DNA from: Vandiemenella viatica
Taxonomy: Eukaryota; Arthropoda; Insecta; Orthoptera; Morabidae
Length of the DNA: 64,000 nucleotides
Direction of reading: 5' to 3'
Assembly: GCA_031002005.1 (NCBI GenBank)
Contig: JARYHS010008074.1
Coordinates: 349,828,932-349,892,931, forward strand
Both the position numbers and the translations under genes were made by a program. Shown here piece by piece: positions 22,252 through 35,500 of the stretch. Below the pieces are notes generated by a model, which worked only from the letters and a program-made list of their open reading frames with translations, was not told the origin of the DNA and made no database searches. The number at the start of each line of letters is the position of its first letter. The first letter of the stretch is position 1.

Positions 22252-23130
22252 TTAAAATTTGGCTGCTGGTTTACTGAATTCTCTAATATCCTTCAGAACT
22301 GCTTCATGATCACTTATTCCTTCAGTTACTTGATACCTCAAAAGGTTTTCATCGGGCTTAATTAGAAATATATCCAAAATATTTTGTCCCCTAGTGTTTT
22401 GCTCAACCACTTGTGTAAATCCTCCTTTCCTTATTAAGATATTTGCAAATCTTTGTTCCCTTGTGTTATTTATCTTATTTCCTTCCCAGTTTACACCTGG
22501 TAAATTTAAATCCCCACCGATGATGATCATTCTGTTCTCATCTCTGAAATCTGAGTATGAATTTAATTTCTCCCCAAGAGCCTTATCCTCCTCTGTCATT
22601 CTTCCACTGTGGTAAACAGCCAACACTCTAATTTTTTCTTTTTTATTACCCCAGAAATCTACCCCAAGTAACTCATGGTCTTTATCTATGAATGCCAGTG
22701 AACTGTGGTAGTTTTTGTTAACTAGTATGAAAACTCCTCCACCAATTGCTCCTCTATCTCTGCGGTACACTCTGTAACCACCAGGAAAAACCTCACTGTC
22801 TAGTACTTCTTCTTTTAACCAACTCTCTACCCCAATTATTACTTGTGGTTCGTGTATCTCTATTAAGTTTGGAAATTCGATTACTTTGTTCATTATACTT
22901 CTACAGTTTACCATTAACACCCTTACTATTGGCTTTACATTTTCAGACTTTATCTCCTCTTTCCCACTTTTACCACAGTCTGTTATTGTTTCAGCCACTT
23001 CATCTATTTCTTTAACATCTGTGACTTTCCCCATCGTGAATCTGCAATCAGTATCATTTTGATAATCTAGCTTTGTCCCTTCACCAGCAGCCCCTAACCT
23101 AAAAAGGCACAGTCCTGACCCCATCATCAC
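22252..23130 (-). CDS. LINE-A ORF2 endonuclease region
   Basis: This is the longest open frame in the window (292 codons). From about residue 70 it matches an apurinic-like (EEP) endonuclease of CR1/L2-type LINEs, with NCRSIMNK (substrate-binding Asn), IIGVESWL (catalytic Glu), YRRDRGAIGGGVFI, IIIGGDLNLPGVNW (GDLN block), QNILDIFLI and the terminal GISDHEAVL (catalytic Asp-His). All catalytic positions appear intact. The first ~65 residues are acidic and unassigned. A single TAA at 22252-22254 separates it from the next part in the same frame, so the parent ORF2 continued downstream. Confidence 0.85.
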   Translation of the reverse strand: MMMGSGLCLFRLGAAGEGTKLDYQNDTDCRFTMGKVTDVKEIDEVAETITDCGKSGKEEIKSENVKPIVRVLMVNCRSIMNKVIEFPNLIEIHEPQVIIGVESWLKEEVLDSEVFPGGYRVYRRDRGAIGGGVFILVNKNYHSSLAFIDKDHELLGVDFWGNKKEKIRVLAVYHSGRMTEEDKALGEKLNSYSDFRDENRMIIIGGDLNLPGVNWEGNKINNTREQRFANILIRKGGFTQVVEQNTRGQNILDIFLIKPDENLLRYQVTEGISDHEAVLKDIREFSKPAAKF

Positions 23131-23402
23131 TGGAAATGGACTCCCTCACTGCTTAAGCTAACAACTCAGAAAGTACTCCCTTCCCCCTTCTATACTTTGC
23201 TTAATTACATAAATATGACAGTTTGCATGGTGATAATATGTTTTGCATTTATAATTGTATATGTTGATATAATGAAGATGAATGAATGTAGTTTTTATTC
23301 TCTTCATTTCATTTTATGAAAGATATCTGGTATCAGTAATAACAATAAATGTTAATTCAACATATCTAATTTTCTTGTTTTCAGAAAGAAAGAAAAAATG
23401 AA

Positions 23403-23547
23403 ATGGCTGAATATGCTGAATTTGTATATAGGCTTAGTGAAGACAAAAATGCATCTTATTTAGGCTGTCAAACAAAATCAAAGACTAATTGTAATTCAGA
23501 AGCAATAAAATCATTGAAACAATTAATTCAGACAAAACCAACTATAG
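23403..23547 (+). CDS. Clvs: Clavesin-like gene, exon 1 (first coding exon seen)
   Basis: A polypyrimidine acceptor (ttttcttgttttcag) ends at 23384. The first in-frame ATG is 23403, coding MAEYAEFVYRLSEDK and then NSEAIKSLKQLIQTKP, the amphipathic helix before the CRAL-TRIO-N core. The donor is GTTTGT at 23548. An ATG at 23398 in another frame stops after 22 codons and is rejected. The acceptor implies at least one upstream exon, not located. Confidence 0.82.
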
Positions 23548-26500
23548 GTTTGTAACTCTAACTTGTGTTTACATTTGGCTTGTGTGATTTGTTTTTCTGT
23601 TCTTATTATTGTACAATTAAGTTAAAATTGTTCTTTTTTGTGAAATTTCAGTTTTTTCACGCACAGATGATGAGTTTTTATTGAGATTTTTACGTGCTAG
23701 GAAGTGCAGTATACCTGACAGCTTTGAGCTCTTAAGTAATTATTTTGCATACAGACAGCAAAACAGTGATCTTTTTGAGAATTCTTGCTCACTGAATGAA
23801 GCTGTTACACAAGCACTTAATGATGGGTTTCCTGGAGTACTGCCTGAAAGAGACAGGTAAGTTAAACTGCATGTAAAACTGGTGCTCTGTTAACTTTGCT
23901 GGATATTGAAATGTTTCAAAAATATCAGTTTTCAATAAAACTACCTCTTCAAGAGCAGTGTGACCAGACAGTGCACTGACATTAAAACACTGTAAGATCT
24001 TTGTTGCTTTACTAGTACTATTTCTTGGAGATATCATGGTTTCATAACTTTCTAAAATACATAATAATTCCTGTTTTCTGTATTTTGGACTATTATACAA
24101 CTGTCAAGTAATCTCATTAATTAACATCCTTCCTGTTGGAAACTATGAAACATGTCAACTTTTCTAGCAACAGGTACCCAGTGTAGTAAAGATTAACTCA
24201 AACTGTCATTTTTGTTTTCGAGCATCCGTGCACCAATCCTTCTCCCACATCTTGGAGAACTGGCTCTGCCATTCTAAAAATCTGTAATACTTGTTGCATA
24301 TGAATTGGTTTATAGATATTCTAGTGCATCATGCACTATGTGAAAAGACCCTTCAAGTTTCAAATTTTCTCAAAGCCTTGTCTCTAAACATTTCCTCCTT
24401 GTATGGTTCATCAACATCGGTTACCATCATATCATCTTTAAGTTTATATTTGACCAACAACTCTTCTTCCTTCTCTCACTCAACTTTTTGTATCTCACAC
24501 TCATGTTAATATGGTTCTCATAGTCATCAGGTTATGGTATTATGGTGTCTTCTTGGATTAACCACCCAATGGCTTTGTCAAAGTACAATTCTTTTGAAAA
24601 AGATGCTCTAAGATTCTTTTTGGCTAAAAATCATATTTAATTGATCTTGCATCCATTGCCTAACCTAATTCATTTTTGATTTGAAAGAATTTTTTTAAAG
24701 AAGATCCTTGTTTTGAACAAGACATAATAGCTATTCTATGCAGTAATGTTTTACATATTATTCCCTTTACTCTTCATAGTTTTTGACACCCTATAGCAGG
24801 CATGATGAGACTGTGAAGCATAATTGCTTAATTAACTCAGCCTTGTATAATGATAATAATCTGTTAAGTTTTCTTAAACAGCTACCACTGGTTACCATTC
24901 CAGAAAGTTAGTGAAAATGATGCATAACACAGCATAATAAATAAGCAGATACACAGTTTGCTGTTGATCTCTGATTTTAACAAAATTTTATTGTTCGAAT
25001 GGAGCACACCCATTTTTCTTCTTTCTTGTATGCTCCTACTTTTGCCCTCTATGAATTTTAACTTTAAACTACTTTAGTGCTTCTGATAAATAATTCTTTA
25101 TTTCTCTCGATAATTTATACCAATCCCTGTCCACCTTACCTATCCTAAAATACCTAAAATCAAGTGCCAGCTTGTGGTCACAGTCATTTTTTTCCTTTCA
25201 CACACTTCTCTTAATTTCTCAGCTGATATTTTTCTATGACTTGTCACCGGTATATGCCTTGTACACTATCAATTATTTCCTCACCCGCCTACTTTCTTCC
25301 AAAGAATCCCATTCCAGCTTTATCGTATCAGTTACTGATTTTGATCTCTGGTAATTTCCAGTGACAAATCTAGGATTCCTTCGTTGCTCCCTCTCTCCAA
25401 CTCCTGTGTTTGATACCCACCAAAATGTTGGTCCCATGCTAAATCACAATACTTAAGCAATAGTCTGACCAAAGTTTTGTAACTCTATAACTCCAGCCTA
25501 TATTCATTTTTTTAACTTTACTTTTCTGTCTGTTACATAATAACCTGACTCTTTTTGACATTTATTTGCAACCCATGTGGACCTACCCAGATATGCCTGT
25601 AGTTATTCGGTCCTCTCCACTTTTAATCTTTACATATTTTATTTTTTTAATGGCATCATATACACAAAACTGCCAAACAGATTTTTTATGGGGGTTTTCA
25701 CAGTTTGAATGTTTTTGATGTAGCTGAAAACTTGTGGAACATGAGGAAACTGAAGCAAAATAATTGAGCATCACTAGATACAAGGCTAAACATGCATCCT
25801 CAACTCCAATGTAGGATCACACATCTGACCACTGTACATTTCTGCTAAAGAAATTTGAAGACATTGTATCTAATGACACTTTAAGAATGACCTATTTTGG
25901 ATTGCTCCATAGCCTGATATAATATGGTGAATGGATATGGGGAAGAGCTGATGGTGACATAAGAATCCTAAAGAGATCAGTGAATTTGCTTGCTTGGTAC
26001 AACATAGAGAGTGATGTGATCCTAAGTACTCACAGCAGCATATCCTTACTATACCAGCTCTGTATGCAGTATACTGTTTAGAAATAGTTTGTTACAATCT
26101 GTACAGTTGACATAGACAAGTAGATATGTCCATTACCTCACAGCCAGACCTGTAACATTCTGATCTCTACTGCACTTTGGACTCCAAAACAAATGCAGAA
26201 TGTGACTAAATGGGAGAAAAGATCAACAATTTACATGATGAATGGATAAAGAAAATGTCTAGTAATAAAATAACCCAAAAACTTTTTATTAATAATCCTG
26301 TGTGTACAGTTATGGAATTTTTTGACAGACACAACTAACTTTCTTTTTGTACGAGGGCGGCCTGATAAGTCTTAGCCTACAAAAGAAAAAACGAAAATTT
26401 TGGAAAAGTGGTGATTTATTTCTCAACATAGTCTCCTTTTAGCTCGATACACTTGACCTAATGATGCTCCAACTTCTTTAACCCATCTGAAAAATACGTT

Positions 26501-29500
26501 TTCTGAAGATCTGCAAAATAGGCCTCCATGGCAGCGATAACCTCCTCATTTGACTTAAATTTCTACCCAGCGAGCGTCTTGTTCAAGTTTGGAAACAAAA
26601 AGAAGTCACACAGAGCCAAAGCTGTAGAATATGGTGGATGGGCAGCAGTTCGCAGCCCAATTCGACCAATTTGGCCGTGGCGATGGCGGAGGTGTGAGCT
26701 GTGAGCTGGTGCTTTGTCATCGTGGAAGAGCTCTTTTTTTCTTCGCCAAATGGAGCAATTTTTTCTGCAATTCGGCATCGAATTGGCCCAATAATTCAGC
26801 ATAGTAAAGCCCTGTGATCATTTTGCCCTTCTCCAGGTAGTTGGTGTAGATCACACCTTGTGAATCCCAGAAAATAGTGGCCATCACCTTTCCGGCCGAT
26901 GGGATAGTCTTAGCCTTTTCGGAGCATGTTCACTGGGTAAAGTCCACTGTTTTGACTGTTCCTTGGTCTCTGGTGTGTACCAGTGGATCCATGTTTTATC
27001 TACGGTCACGTAAGGATGCAGAAACTCCTTTGGATTGCTTTTAAACAGTGTCAAACACTGTTTTGAAGTGGTCTCACGGTTGCGCTTGTTGTCCGGAGTG
27101 AGCAAACACGGCACCCATCACGCCGACAGCTTTCTCATGCCCAAAATTTCATGCAGGATATAACCCACATGGTCTTTTGAGATGCCTACTGTCCCAGTAA
27201 TCTCACGCACCTGCAATCGGCAGTCTGCCAATATGAGATCGTGGATTTTTGTCACATTGTCCCTTCGGAGCACCTGGGCTTGGCTCATCAAAAACCAATG
27301 TGCAACCACGTTGAAACTCGTTAAATCAATTTTTGACAGTTGCTATCGAAGGAGAAGAGTCGCCGTACACAGCATCCAAGCTCTCTCTGATTTTGCTGCG
27401 TGATTTTCCTTCCAAAAACAAGAATCGAATCACCGAGCGATATTGCACTTTTTCCATTTTTCTAAAATCCGCGGACACACTCACTTTCACATGCGATCAA
27501 AACAAAACTATGAGTCCGATTTGGCTGAAATTTTAACAATAGCCATCTAAGATAATGTACTACACGACAGTGGCGCCATCGGGAAGAGTACTTATCGAAC
27601 CTACCTCGTATTAACTAAATTTCTGACTGTGTAAGTTATTATTAGATATTTCCTGTAATAAAATCAATCAATCATCTTAAGGCAACATGCATGAATGAGG
27701 TTAGAAACTACTGTCCCATTTTGAAATAGCGACTTGAGCCACTTATGTGTCTGGGGCTTTGAAAGTGTTTCATTGCCAAGCTGAACACACAATCTGCACA
27801 AAATTTCTCCTTACCTTTATGTAGTAGAAACTATAAACTATGAATTGTGCTAATGACGTATAAATCTACTCTTATCCCATCATGGTAATAAGTAGATAAA
27901 TTACTGCAGAGTTGTTTAGTGTGCTAGTACACTTGTACAACTGTACATTGGCATATTAATTATTCTACACTTATTTAAGAAGCAATGTTTATATTTGTAA
28001 TGAAAAACTTGTTTTTCTGATACTCACTATTTATTTTTGGTTCAATTTGCATTTTCTTCCTTGTGACACAGCTTTTCTTCTTTTTTTTATGCTGTCATCA
28101 GTCTTTTGACTAATTTAATGAAATTCTCCATCCCTTCCTATCTTGCACTAACCTCTTCATCTCAACATACCCCTTACAACCCATGTCTTCAGTTACCTGC
28201 TTCATTTATTCTAATCTCTGTCTTCCTCTACAATTTTCATCAACTGTTCTCTCCCTCACAAATTAACCAACCCCACATGTCTCAAAAAATGACCCACAAT
28301 ATTGTCTGTTCTTTCTGTTAGACTCTTCCACAGACGTGTTTCCTCATTCATCATTTCCAAAACTCGCTCATTTCGCACTTTATATGTCTACTTAATTTTC
28401 AGCATTCTTCTATAACACCACATTTCAGATGCTTCAATTGTTCTTCTTTCTGGTGTTCCTAAAGTCCATGGTTTACTACCATTAAGTGCTGTACTCCACA
28501 CATAGAGTTTTAAAAACTTCTTTCTGAGACTTAGATATGTGAGATATGTGAATCTAAAAGCTTTCTCTTTTTCATGATGATGTTTTTTTCTTTTTTTCTA
28601 TTGCTTTTAACATCATTTCTACTTCAGCCATCAGTTGTAATTTTACTTCCTAGATAGCAGAATTTATTTACCTCTCCTATTGTGTCCCATCCAATTTTTA
28701 TATTTATTCTACTGTTATGGATATCATTTATGCTACATTTAATCACTTTTGTCTTCCTTCAGTTTATATTTAGCGCAAAATCTTTCTTCATACCATTCGG
28801 TAAATTCACAATATCCTCATCATCTTCTGCTAAGAGGACAATGTCATGAGCAAAACATAGCATACTAATTTTTTGTTTTCCTTGAACACTTATGCCACAT
28901 CCAACATTTGTTTCACTTCCTTTATTGCTTCCTCTACATATGAGTTAGTATTAATTGGGATGGACTATAACCTTGTCTTATGCCCTTTTTCTAACTGATG
29001 CAAGTGTCTTGTGATTCTATACTTTTATTATAGCCACTTGAATCTTAGAAGAATACTTTATAATCTATGTGTCTCAGTATTTTAGATATGACTTCTTCAA
29101 AATTGTCAAAAGTTTTTCAAAATTAACAAACACCATAAACATATCTCTGTTTTTCTTGATCTGCCCTTCAAGTATTAATGTTAAGGCCAGAATTGCTTCT
29201 CCTGTACTGCAGTTTTTCCTAAACCCAACAACTTATCTCTTCTTAGATTATTTCAATTTGTTCACTTCCAGTCTGGTCTGCTTGTATTGCTTCTTTATTC
29301 ATTTGAATTTCAGCCTGCACTTCGTAACTATCAGAGTATGGTCAGAGTCTTAGTCTACTCCTGGATATGCTTTTCATCCTCAAACTTGATTCCCAAATCA
29401 CTGTTTGACCATGTTATTATCTAGCTGATATCTATTTGGATCCTCTGGACATTTCGAGGCATATATACTTAATGTATGGTTTTTAAATAGTGTGTTTTAC

Positions 29501-32500
29501 ACAAGTTTATTTTTTTCACAAAATTTTAATAACCTGCTTCCTCGCTCATATCTTCCTCTTAGACCATAACTTCTTTCACTATTCCCCTCTTTTCCTTGTC
29601 CCTCTACCACATTCCAATCACTAATTATTTCCTTAATTCTTCAATTTCGGCGTATATTTTCTCTATTTCTTTGCATCCTCCTGTGACATTGGCATTATTC
29701 TTGTACTAATGAGGTTGAAGAAGGCTTAGTTTCTAACCTCATCATAATAATCTTATCACTTAACTATTGAAAATAACTCGCCTGTTTTCGTACTCTCTTG
29801 TTCATTACAAATCCTACACCATTAACTCTACCGACAGCTTTTGTGATAATTATTCTATGTTCCCCAGTTTTCTCCTTTTTTTCTTATGAATTTATGCCTT
29901 GTCAACATTGAGGTCATTAGAAGCAGGAAATGACTGGAGGCAAGGAATGGGAAGGAATTTGGCCATGGTCTTTTGAAGGAAGTGTCCCGGCATTTGCTTG
30001 GAGTAATTTGGAGAAAACCCAAATCTTGATGCCCAGACAGGGATTCGAACTTGAGTCCTTCCAAGTGCGAGGCCAGTGCGTTACTGCTCACTGCTCACCC
30101 ACCACACTTGGCTCCCCAGACCAGAAATCTTTTACATCCTTCTACTTAATCTCACTAACTACAATGGCATCTAACTTAAGTTGTTCCATCTCCTTTTTTA
30201 AAGTTTTTAATCTGCCTGCCCTGTTTAGACTTCACATTCCACACTCTGACTCGTAAAATGTTTCTATCCATTCTGGTGACTCCTCCCTGAGCAGTCCCAC
30301 CCGGAGATCCAATTGGGTGATGATTTTACCTCCGGAATATTTTAGCCATCATTCTATATGTAACTAGCTGACCTGACAGAAATTTTCCTGTCCAACTTTC
30401 AATAAATTTGTTTATGATCATTTGGTGAATTTGTAAAAAGCTATTGGAAATGTTTAAACAAAGTAAAAATGAGAGAGTAAAAACTTATTCTGAGTCATCA
30501 TTGTATTTATTAATGATTGTGTCCATGGATATACAGTTTGAGGAGCAGGAGTACATTTAGAAGTACGCCAATGGAAATTTTACGTGTGAGATGAATTCTG
30601 TTGCCAGTACACCACTGAAACACTGGAAATATGTGATGTGCCTGGAATGTGATTGACTTTGAACCATGTGGTTTTGTTCCAGAATTTCATATTAACCAAA
30701 TGATTTATTTTCTTCCATTAAATTTGAAATCTCAAGTTGTTTTATTTACATTTTGATTTCAATCATAACACCTCCAAACTAGTTTTGATTGTTTTGTAGA
30801 TCTTGCGTTCGCTCTAATGCGATCATACATGCATCCAATAGTATCAATTTGCATCGCTGCAAAACTTTGGCCATCGTACAGTTCTTTGAAAGGTTGCGCA
30901 TTGGAGTTTTATTGATTTGCATACTCAGCGGCAACTTGAGTGGTGAATGAGCTGTTTGACAACCTTCCAACAACGTACCTGTAATTCCTGGTGAAGCAAC
31001 TACAAGTACAATTTAATTCTGTTAGTGAATCTTTGCCAAAATAAATGCGATCAAAAAAGTTTCTCCAGTTCCTCTGAGAGTATTCAAGAAGAAAATCCGT
31101 CTAGTTCCATCATTCACAACTTCCATGAGAGTGTCATATGCATATATTTTTTTGCCAATTCTACAGCAGAACCTTCATTTGAACTGATGCTCCATGCATT
31201 GCAATCATATTGGTTTTCACATTTCAACTCTTAATTAAATGTGTTGTGGATTGGACGATTAAGTGCTGCCATGCATAATTTAGGAAATACATTGTTAGAT
31301 ATCATCAAGAAGATGTGCTCAATGTTGATGGAATAGAAATAAAATAATTACGTTTGTTGGACAGATAGTGAAACAACAAAAATAAAACAAGCAAAGGTAA
31401 TTTTATTTTAATTTAGGCTGGAATGCGTTTTTCCAGATATTCTCCAGATCTTCCAGTATATATCTATAATATAAAAATGAATCGCAAAATGTGTTGGTAA
31501 GCGCATAACTCAACAACGCCTGGACCAATTCGGCTAATTCTTTTTTTATATTTTCATTAAGGCACAAGGAAGGTTCTTATGGAGAGAAAAAACGCAAAAA
31601 CTGGAAGGAAAATAGTAAAAACAACACTTTTATTTTCCCTCAATCAAAACAAAACAAAGGCGTGTTAGGATTATCTTTGGTATGACTTCAAGTTGATTAG
31701 GCTCTATGGATATTAATCTATGCCTGCGTGTGATCAGCGAAAATAATATCACTGACGTACGTGTTATCATTATTTCCTCCGTGCGTGGCATTTTCTTGGT
31801 TGCTTTTAAAATTTTCGTTCTCTCGAAAACCATTTGTGTGTTTATTTGTTCAGTGTGTTTAATTTATACCCATGCCGCCTACCACGAAAGTTTCGACTAT
31901 AAAAATAGAATGCATCAGTTTAGAAGGATGCAATATTAAGAATACCCAAAAAGCAAAATCGAGTACTGGTATTTCAGTTGAGAAGCGATATGCATTATCG
32001 TCTGACGATCGAGCCACACTTATCCTATTATTTTAAGAATGCAATGTTCTGGTAAGCCTTGTGGTGATGGGTTCCATTCGTTTTAAACTATGTTCTGGTA
32101 GAATTCATGGTGATTGAATTGGTTGCGACTAATAATACTTTCTAACTTTTAAAATCTTCTATATAAATAAAAATGAATCGCCAAATGTGTTGCTAAGTGC
32201 AAAACTCGAGAACGGCTCGACCAATTCGGCAAATTATTTTTTCCTTCATATTTTCGTTAATCCACAAGGAAGGTTCTAATGGAGAGAAAAAACGTAAACA
32301 TTGCGAGGAAAATAGTAAAATCAACACCTTTCTTTTCCCATACAAACCAGCCAATCAAAATAAAACAAAACAAAGGCGTGTTAGGATTAGCTTTGGTATG
32401 CCCTCAAGTTGATTAGACTGTATGGATATTAATCTATGCCTGCCCAAAATAAAGTTTGAAGGAAAAAAAAAGGTTTGCGTGTCATCAACGAAAATAATAT

Positions 32501-35500
32501 TACTGCCGCTTTATGATTATCTTTGGAATTGCAAAATGATTGATCGGAAGAAATGGTTTCAAAACAACTCATTGGTAATGACAAAATCCCTGTAAACGTT
32601 TTGAGTGGCTGCATTACATTTCCTGTCAATTGTTTGGTTGAACGACCGAACTATATTACAGAGACAAAAACACGGACGTTAATTAAATAAATTTCGAAAT
32701 TCAAAATGAAATTTCCGGTGAATTAAGGATATTCAAATCAGTTGATTGCGCAACTAACCAAGATGATGTCGTCAACTATCCACCAGAATTTTTTAACTCA
32801 CTGGATTTGCCAGGATTGCTGCATCATAATCTTATGTATATATAAAAATAGACGTGTGTTTTCATATATTTCACTTTTCAACCACCACTACCAAACACAG
32901 ATCACCGGTCTTTGTGTGAGGAAGTAACATGGAGTTTCCTGTCGTGCACAACGTTGGCCGAATGACGATAGCTGTGGGGATGTGGGAGATATGATGATTA
33001 AAGTTGGCCAATGCATGGCGTTTTCATATTTCGATCAAAAATTTGTGTCTTCTTATACTTCTCTTTCCTGCCACAACTACATAGCATAGACCATTGGTGT
33101 TTGTGTGTGGTAGTAGAATCGTGTCTGCTGTCATGCACTATGGTTGTTAGATGTCGGTAGCTATGGGGGTGTGGGAGATATGGGGGTTGAAAGTGGTCGA
33201 CCTGCGGCAATTTCATATTTCTGCCAAAGACGCATGTGTCATGGTGTATCACTTTTCAGCTAAAACTATCTGTCGCAGATCACTGGCGTTTGTGTGTGGT
33301 AGTAACACAGAGTCGCCTTTCGATCACAACATCGGCCGAATTTCAGTAACTGTGATAGTGTGGGAGATAATGGTGGTTGAAAGTGGCCGGTCAAGGATAT
33401 TTTCGTATTTCGACGAAAGACATGTGCCTCCGCAAATGTCAATTTTCTTCCAAAACTACATAACATACAGCATTGGTGTTTGTGTATGGTAGTAGAATCG
33501 TATCTCCTGTCGTGCACTATGGTTGTTAGATGTCGGTAGCTGTCAATACAAATTGTTTACAAACACGAACGAAGTCGTGGGTACCAGCTAGTATATATAT
33601 ATATATATATATATACAGGGCGTTCGCCGGAAAACGCTACCCTCCCAGTCTGTTGCCGTCGGCAACTTGCTCGGTCAGTGTAGCCAGCAGTTTCCGCCAC
33701 ACGGCACCGTGAATCACCGCACTGTTTAACACCTCCGCTGCCCCAACAGTGCAGTGCAGTGACCCTTACATTGTTAAGAACGGTTTCTTTGCATTGTAGA
33801 TAGTTTGTGACTTCAGTCTCTTATTAATCAGTGTTGTGAATAAACGTTTCTTTGCGGTTTGGCTGGTTTGGGGCTTCATACTCTTATTAATCTGTACCGT
33901 GTTTGAGTGTGAGTAAAATTATGGTACGTTACAGTTTGCAACAAAGAATATTTCTCTACGATACATATGTGAAGAAGAAGTCGTTTAAAAAGTGTCGCAG
34001 TAAATTTCGTCGCGAATTTCCTGGCGCTTTACTGCCAGCTAAATCAACAATTCTGCGCCTGGTTAAAAAAGTAAGAGAAACGGGTTCATTTTTTAACAAA
34101 AAGAGACTGTCGGTCAACCGTATTCTCACAGAGGAGAAAATTGTCGATATCGCTTTTCGACTAGAACAGTCACCCAAAAAATCATTAAGTCAGTTAGGGC
34201 AGCGTGTGTCTCGAAATATGTTCAGAAGATGTGAAATGTGCATTACACAAGAGGGTCAACACTTCCAGCATCTTTGATAAGGTAAGCTAATGAATTACGT
34301 CACATTTAAATGCTTAGCACACAAGTTTATGAAGTTTATGAAGCGTAATTATTATGAAATAGTCCGCGGCCGACGGTCGAACAATGCCGGAAACTGACCG
34401 CTCGCTCGCCGGGAGCAGTTTCTTCCTTGTAGCGCTAACACTGGGTTGCGTTTCCCGGCGAACGCCCTGTATATATAAATAGAAAACGTTGAATTATTCT
34501 CATCCGGGAAGCATAAGGAATAAAATAAAAAAAGAATTGCACATATCCATCGTTTAAATCGGTAGTTATGGTTTTGAGTTCATACAGAATTCCCATAAAA
34601 AAAGGACTTTCAGTTTTTCCCAAATTTTCCAATTTTCCTGGCTACTTTTCTATGTCTAAATACCTTATTATGACTATTTTAAGCATTAAAAAGAAAACTA
34701 GCCTGATTGATCCATAGAAAAAAGTACAATCTTTTTTTACAAATTTACATTTATCGATTTCGGTTAGATAGCCAGGAGATAAATGGCTCGAGAGACAACA
34801 AAAAAAAACAGAATTTTTGAAATATTGACATTTTTGCCCTTTAAAGATCGAATTCCGAAAAATTCCTTTCCTAAAATATGATGGGACCAAAGTGGAGACC
34901 ATAAGCTTTAAATGACATCTCATTAATTGATTTCGGTTAAGTATGAAGGGAGATAAAGGCTTGTGACAAAAAAATACCTTACAGAACAAATATATATGAT
35001 GATAGATTTGAGAGGCTCGTATGTCCTTAGGATACCATTTCGGTCTTTAATGCAGTGGCTTCCCATTGCCTTCTGCATCTCCATGCATTGACCATTTCTG
35101 TTTGATCTGCCTTTAGGAGCCATTTCCTATGCCAAGGGCAAGAGGGTGCCCTGGACCACACCTTGCTCTTCCGCCCTCCTTTAGGAAGCTGTTGGCAGGC
35201 AGTTGGCTACTCCTAAACTCTGGAATCATTCTTTCACCAGAACTTTGTCCATGCAAACAGGGTGCATCACATGAAGGAGAGGTTGACATTTGGTTTTAAG
35301 AGGCTAATATAATCTCTCCCTGACTCTTACATCCCATTTTTACTAAACAGGATGTTAAAACAGGGTCAAATATTTTATGATGTGATAGTATTCAACTAAA
35401 TAAGACAGAACCATGTAATAAACATTGGATCACATGCACGTACTTCCAGAACGAATGTCAGGTGCTCAATGTGACATCTGCCTGTGGCAATACATGCCTC

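Larger units (their letters stand above)
19806..23150 (-). mobile_element. LINE-A, longest copy (CR1/L2-like LINE)
   Basis: Reading from 23150 down, the order is endonuclease, linker, RT and C-terminal region, then a 3' end of 'ttaaattaaattaaa' microsatellite type at 19806-19825 with no poly(A). Such microsatellite tails are usual in CR1/L2-type LINEs. The RT ADD box (FADDIMLY) lies near 20695-20717. It is followed by KCKYLGITFDNKLNW near 20470-20520, VRPLLEYGSVVWDP near 20310-20360 and AARFVSGNYRRKQSV near 20225-20270. A SINE interrupts the RT region. No ORF1 is seen upstream, so the copy is probably 5'-truncated. Confidence 0.88.
32155..33591 (+). mobile_element. Helitron, 1437 bp, with 3' CTAG end
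   Basis: The 5' end TCTTCTATATAAATAAAAAT follows an A. The 3' end is ...GTACCAGCTAG followed by T at 33592, with a small hairpin (ACGA...TCGT, 33565-33578) about 10 bp before the end, as in Helitrons. Inside are a helicase remnant (32560-32842) and a four-unit minisatellite (32869-33540). It has inserted next to a (TA)n tract. Confidence 0.85.

Noticed and set aside
22394..23015. Open frames on the + strand opposite the LINE-A endonuclease
   Set aside because: They are antisense shadows; the conserved endonuclease blocks are on the minus strand.
32998..33517. Open frames on both strands in the Helitron minisatellite
   Set aside because: They reproduce the repeat unit on either strand and have no domain.
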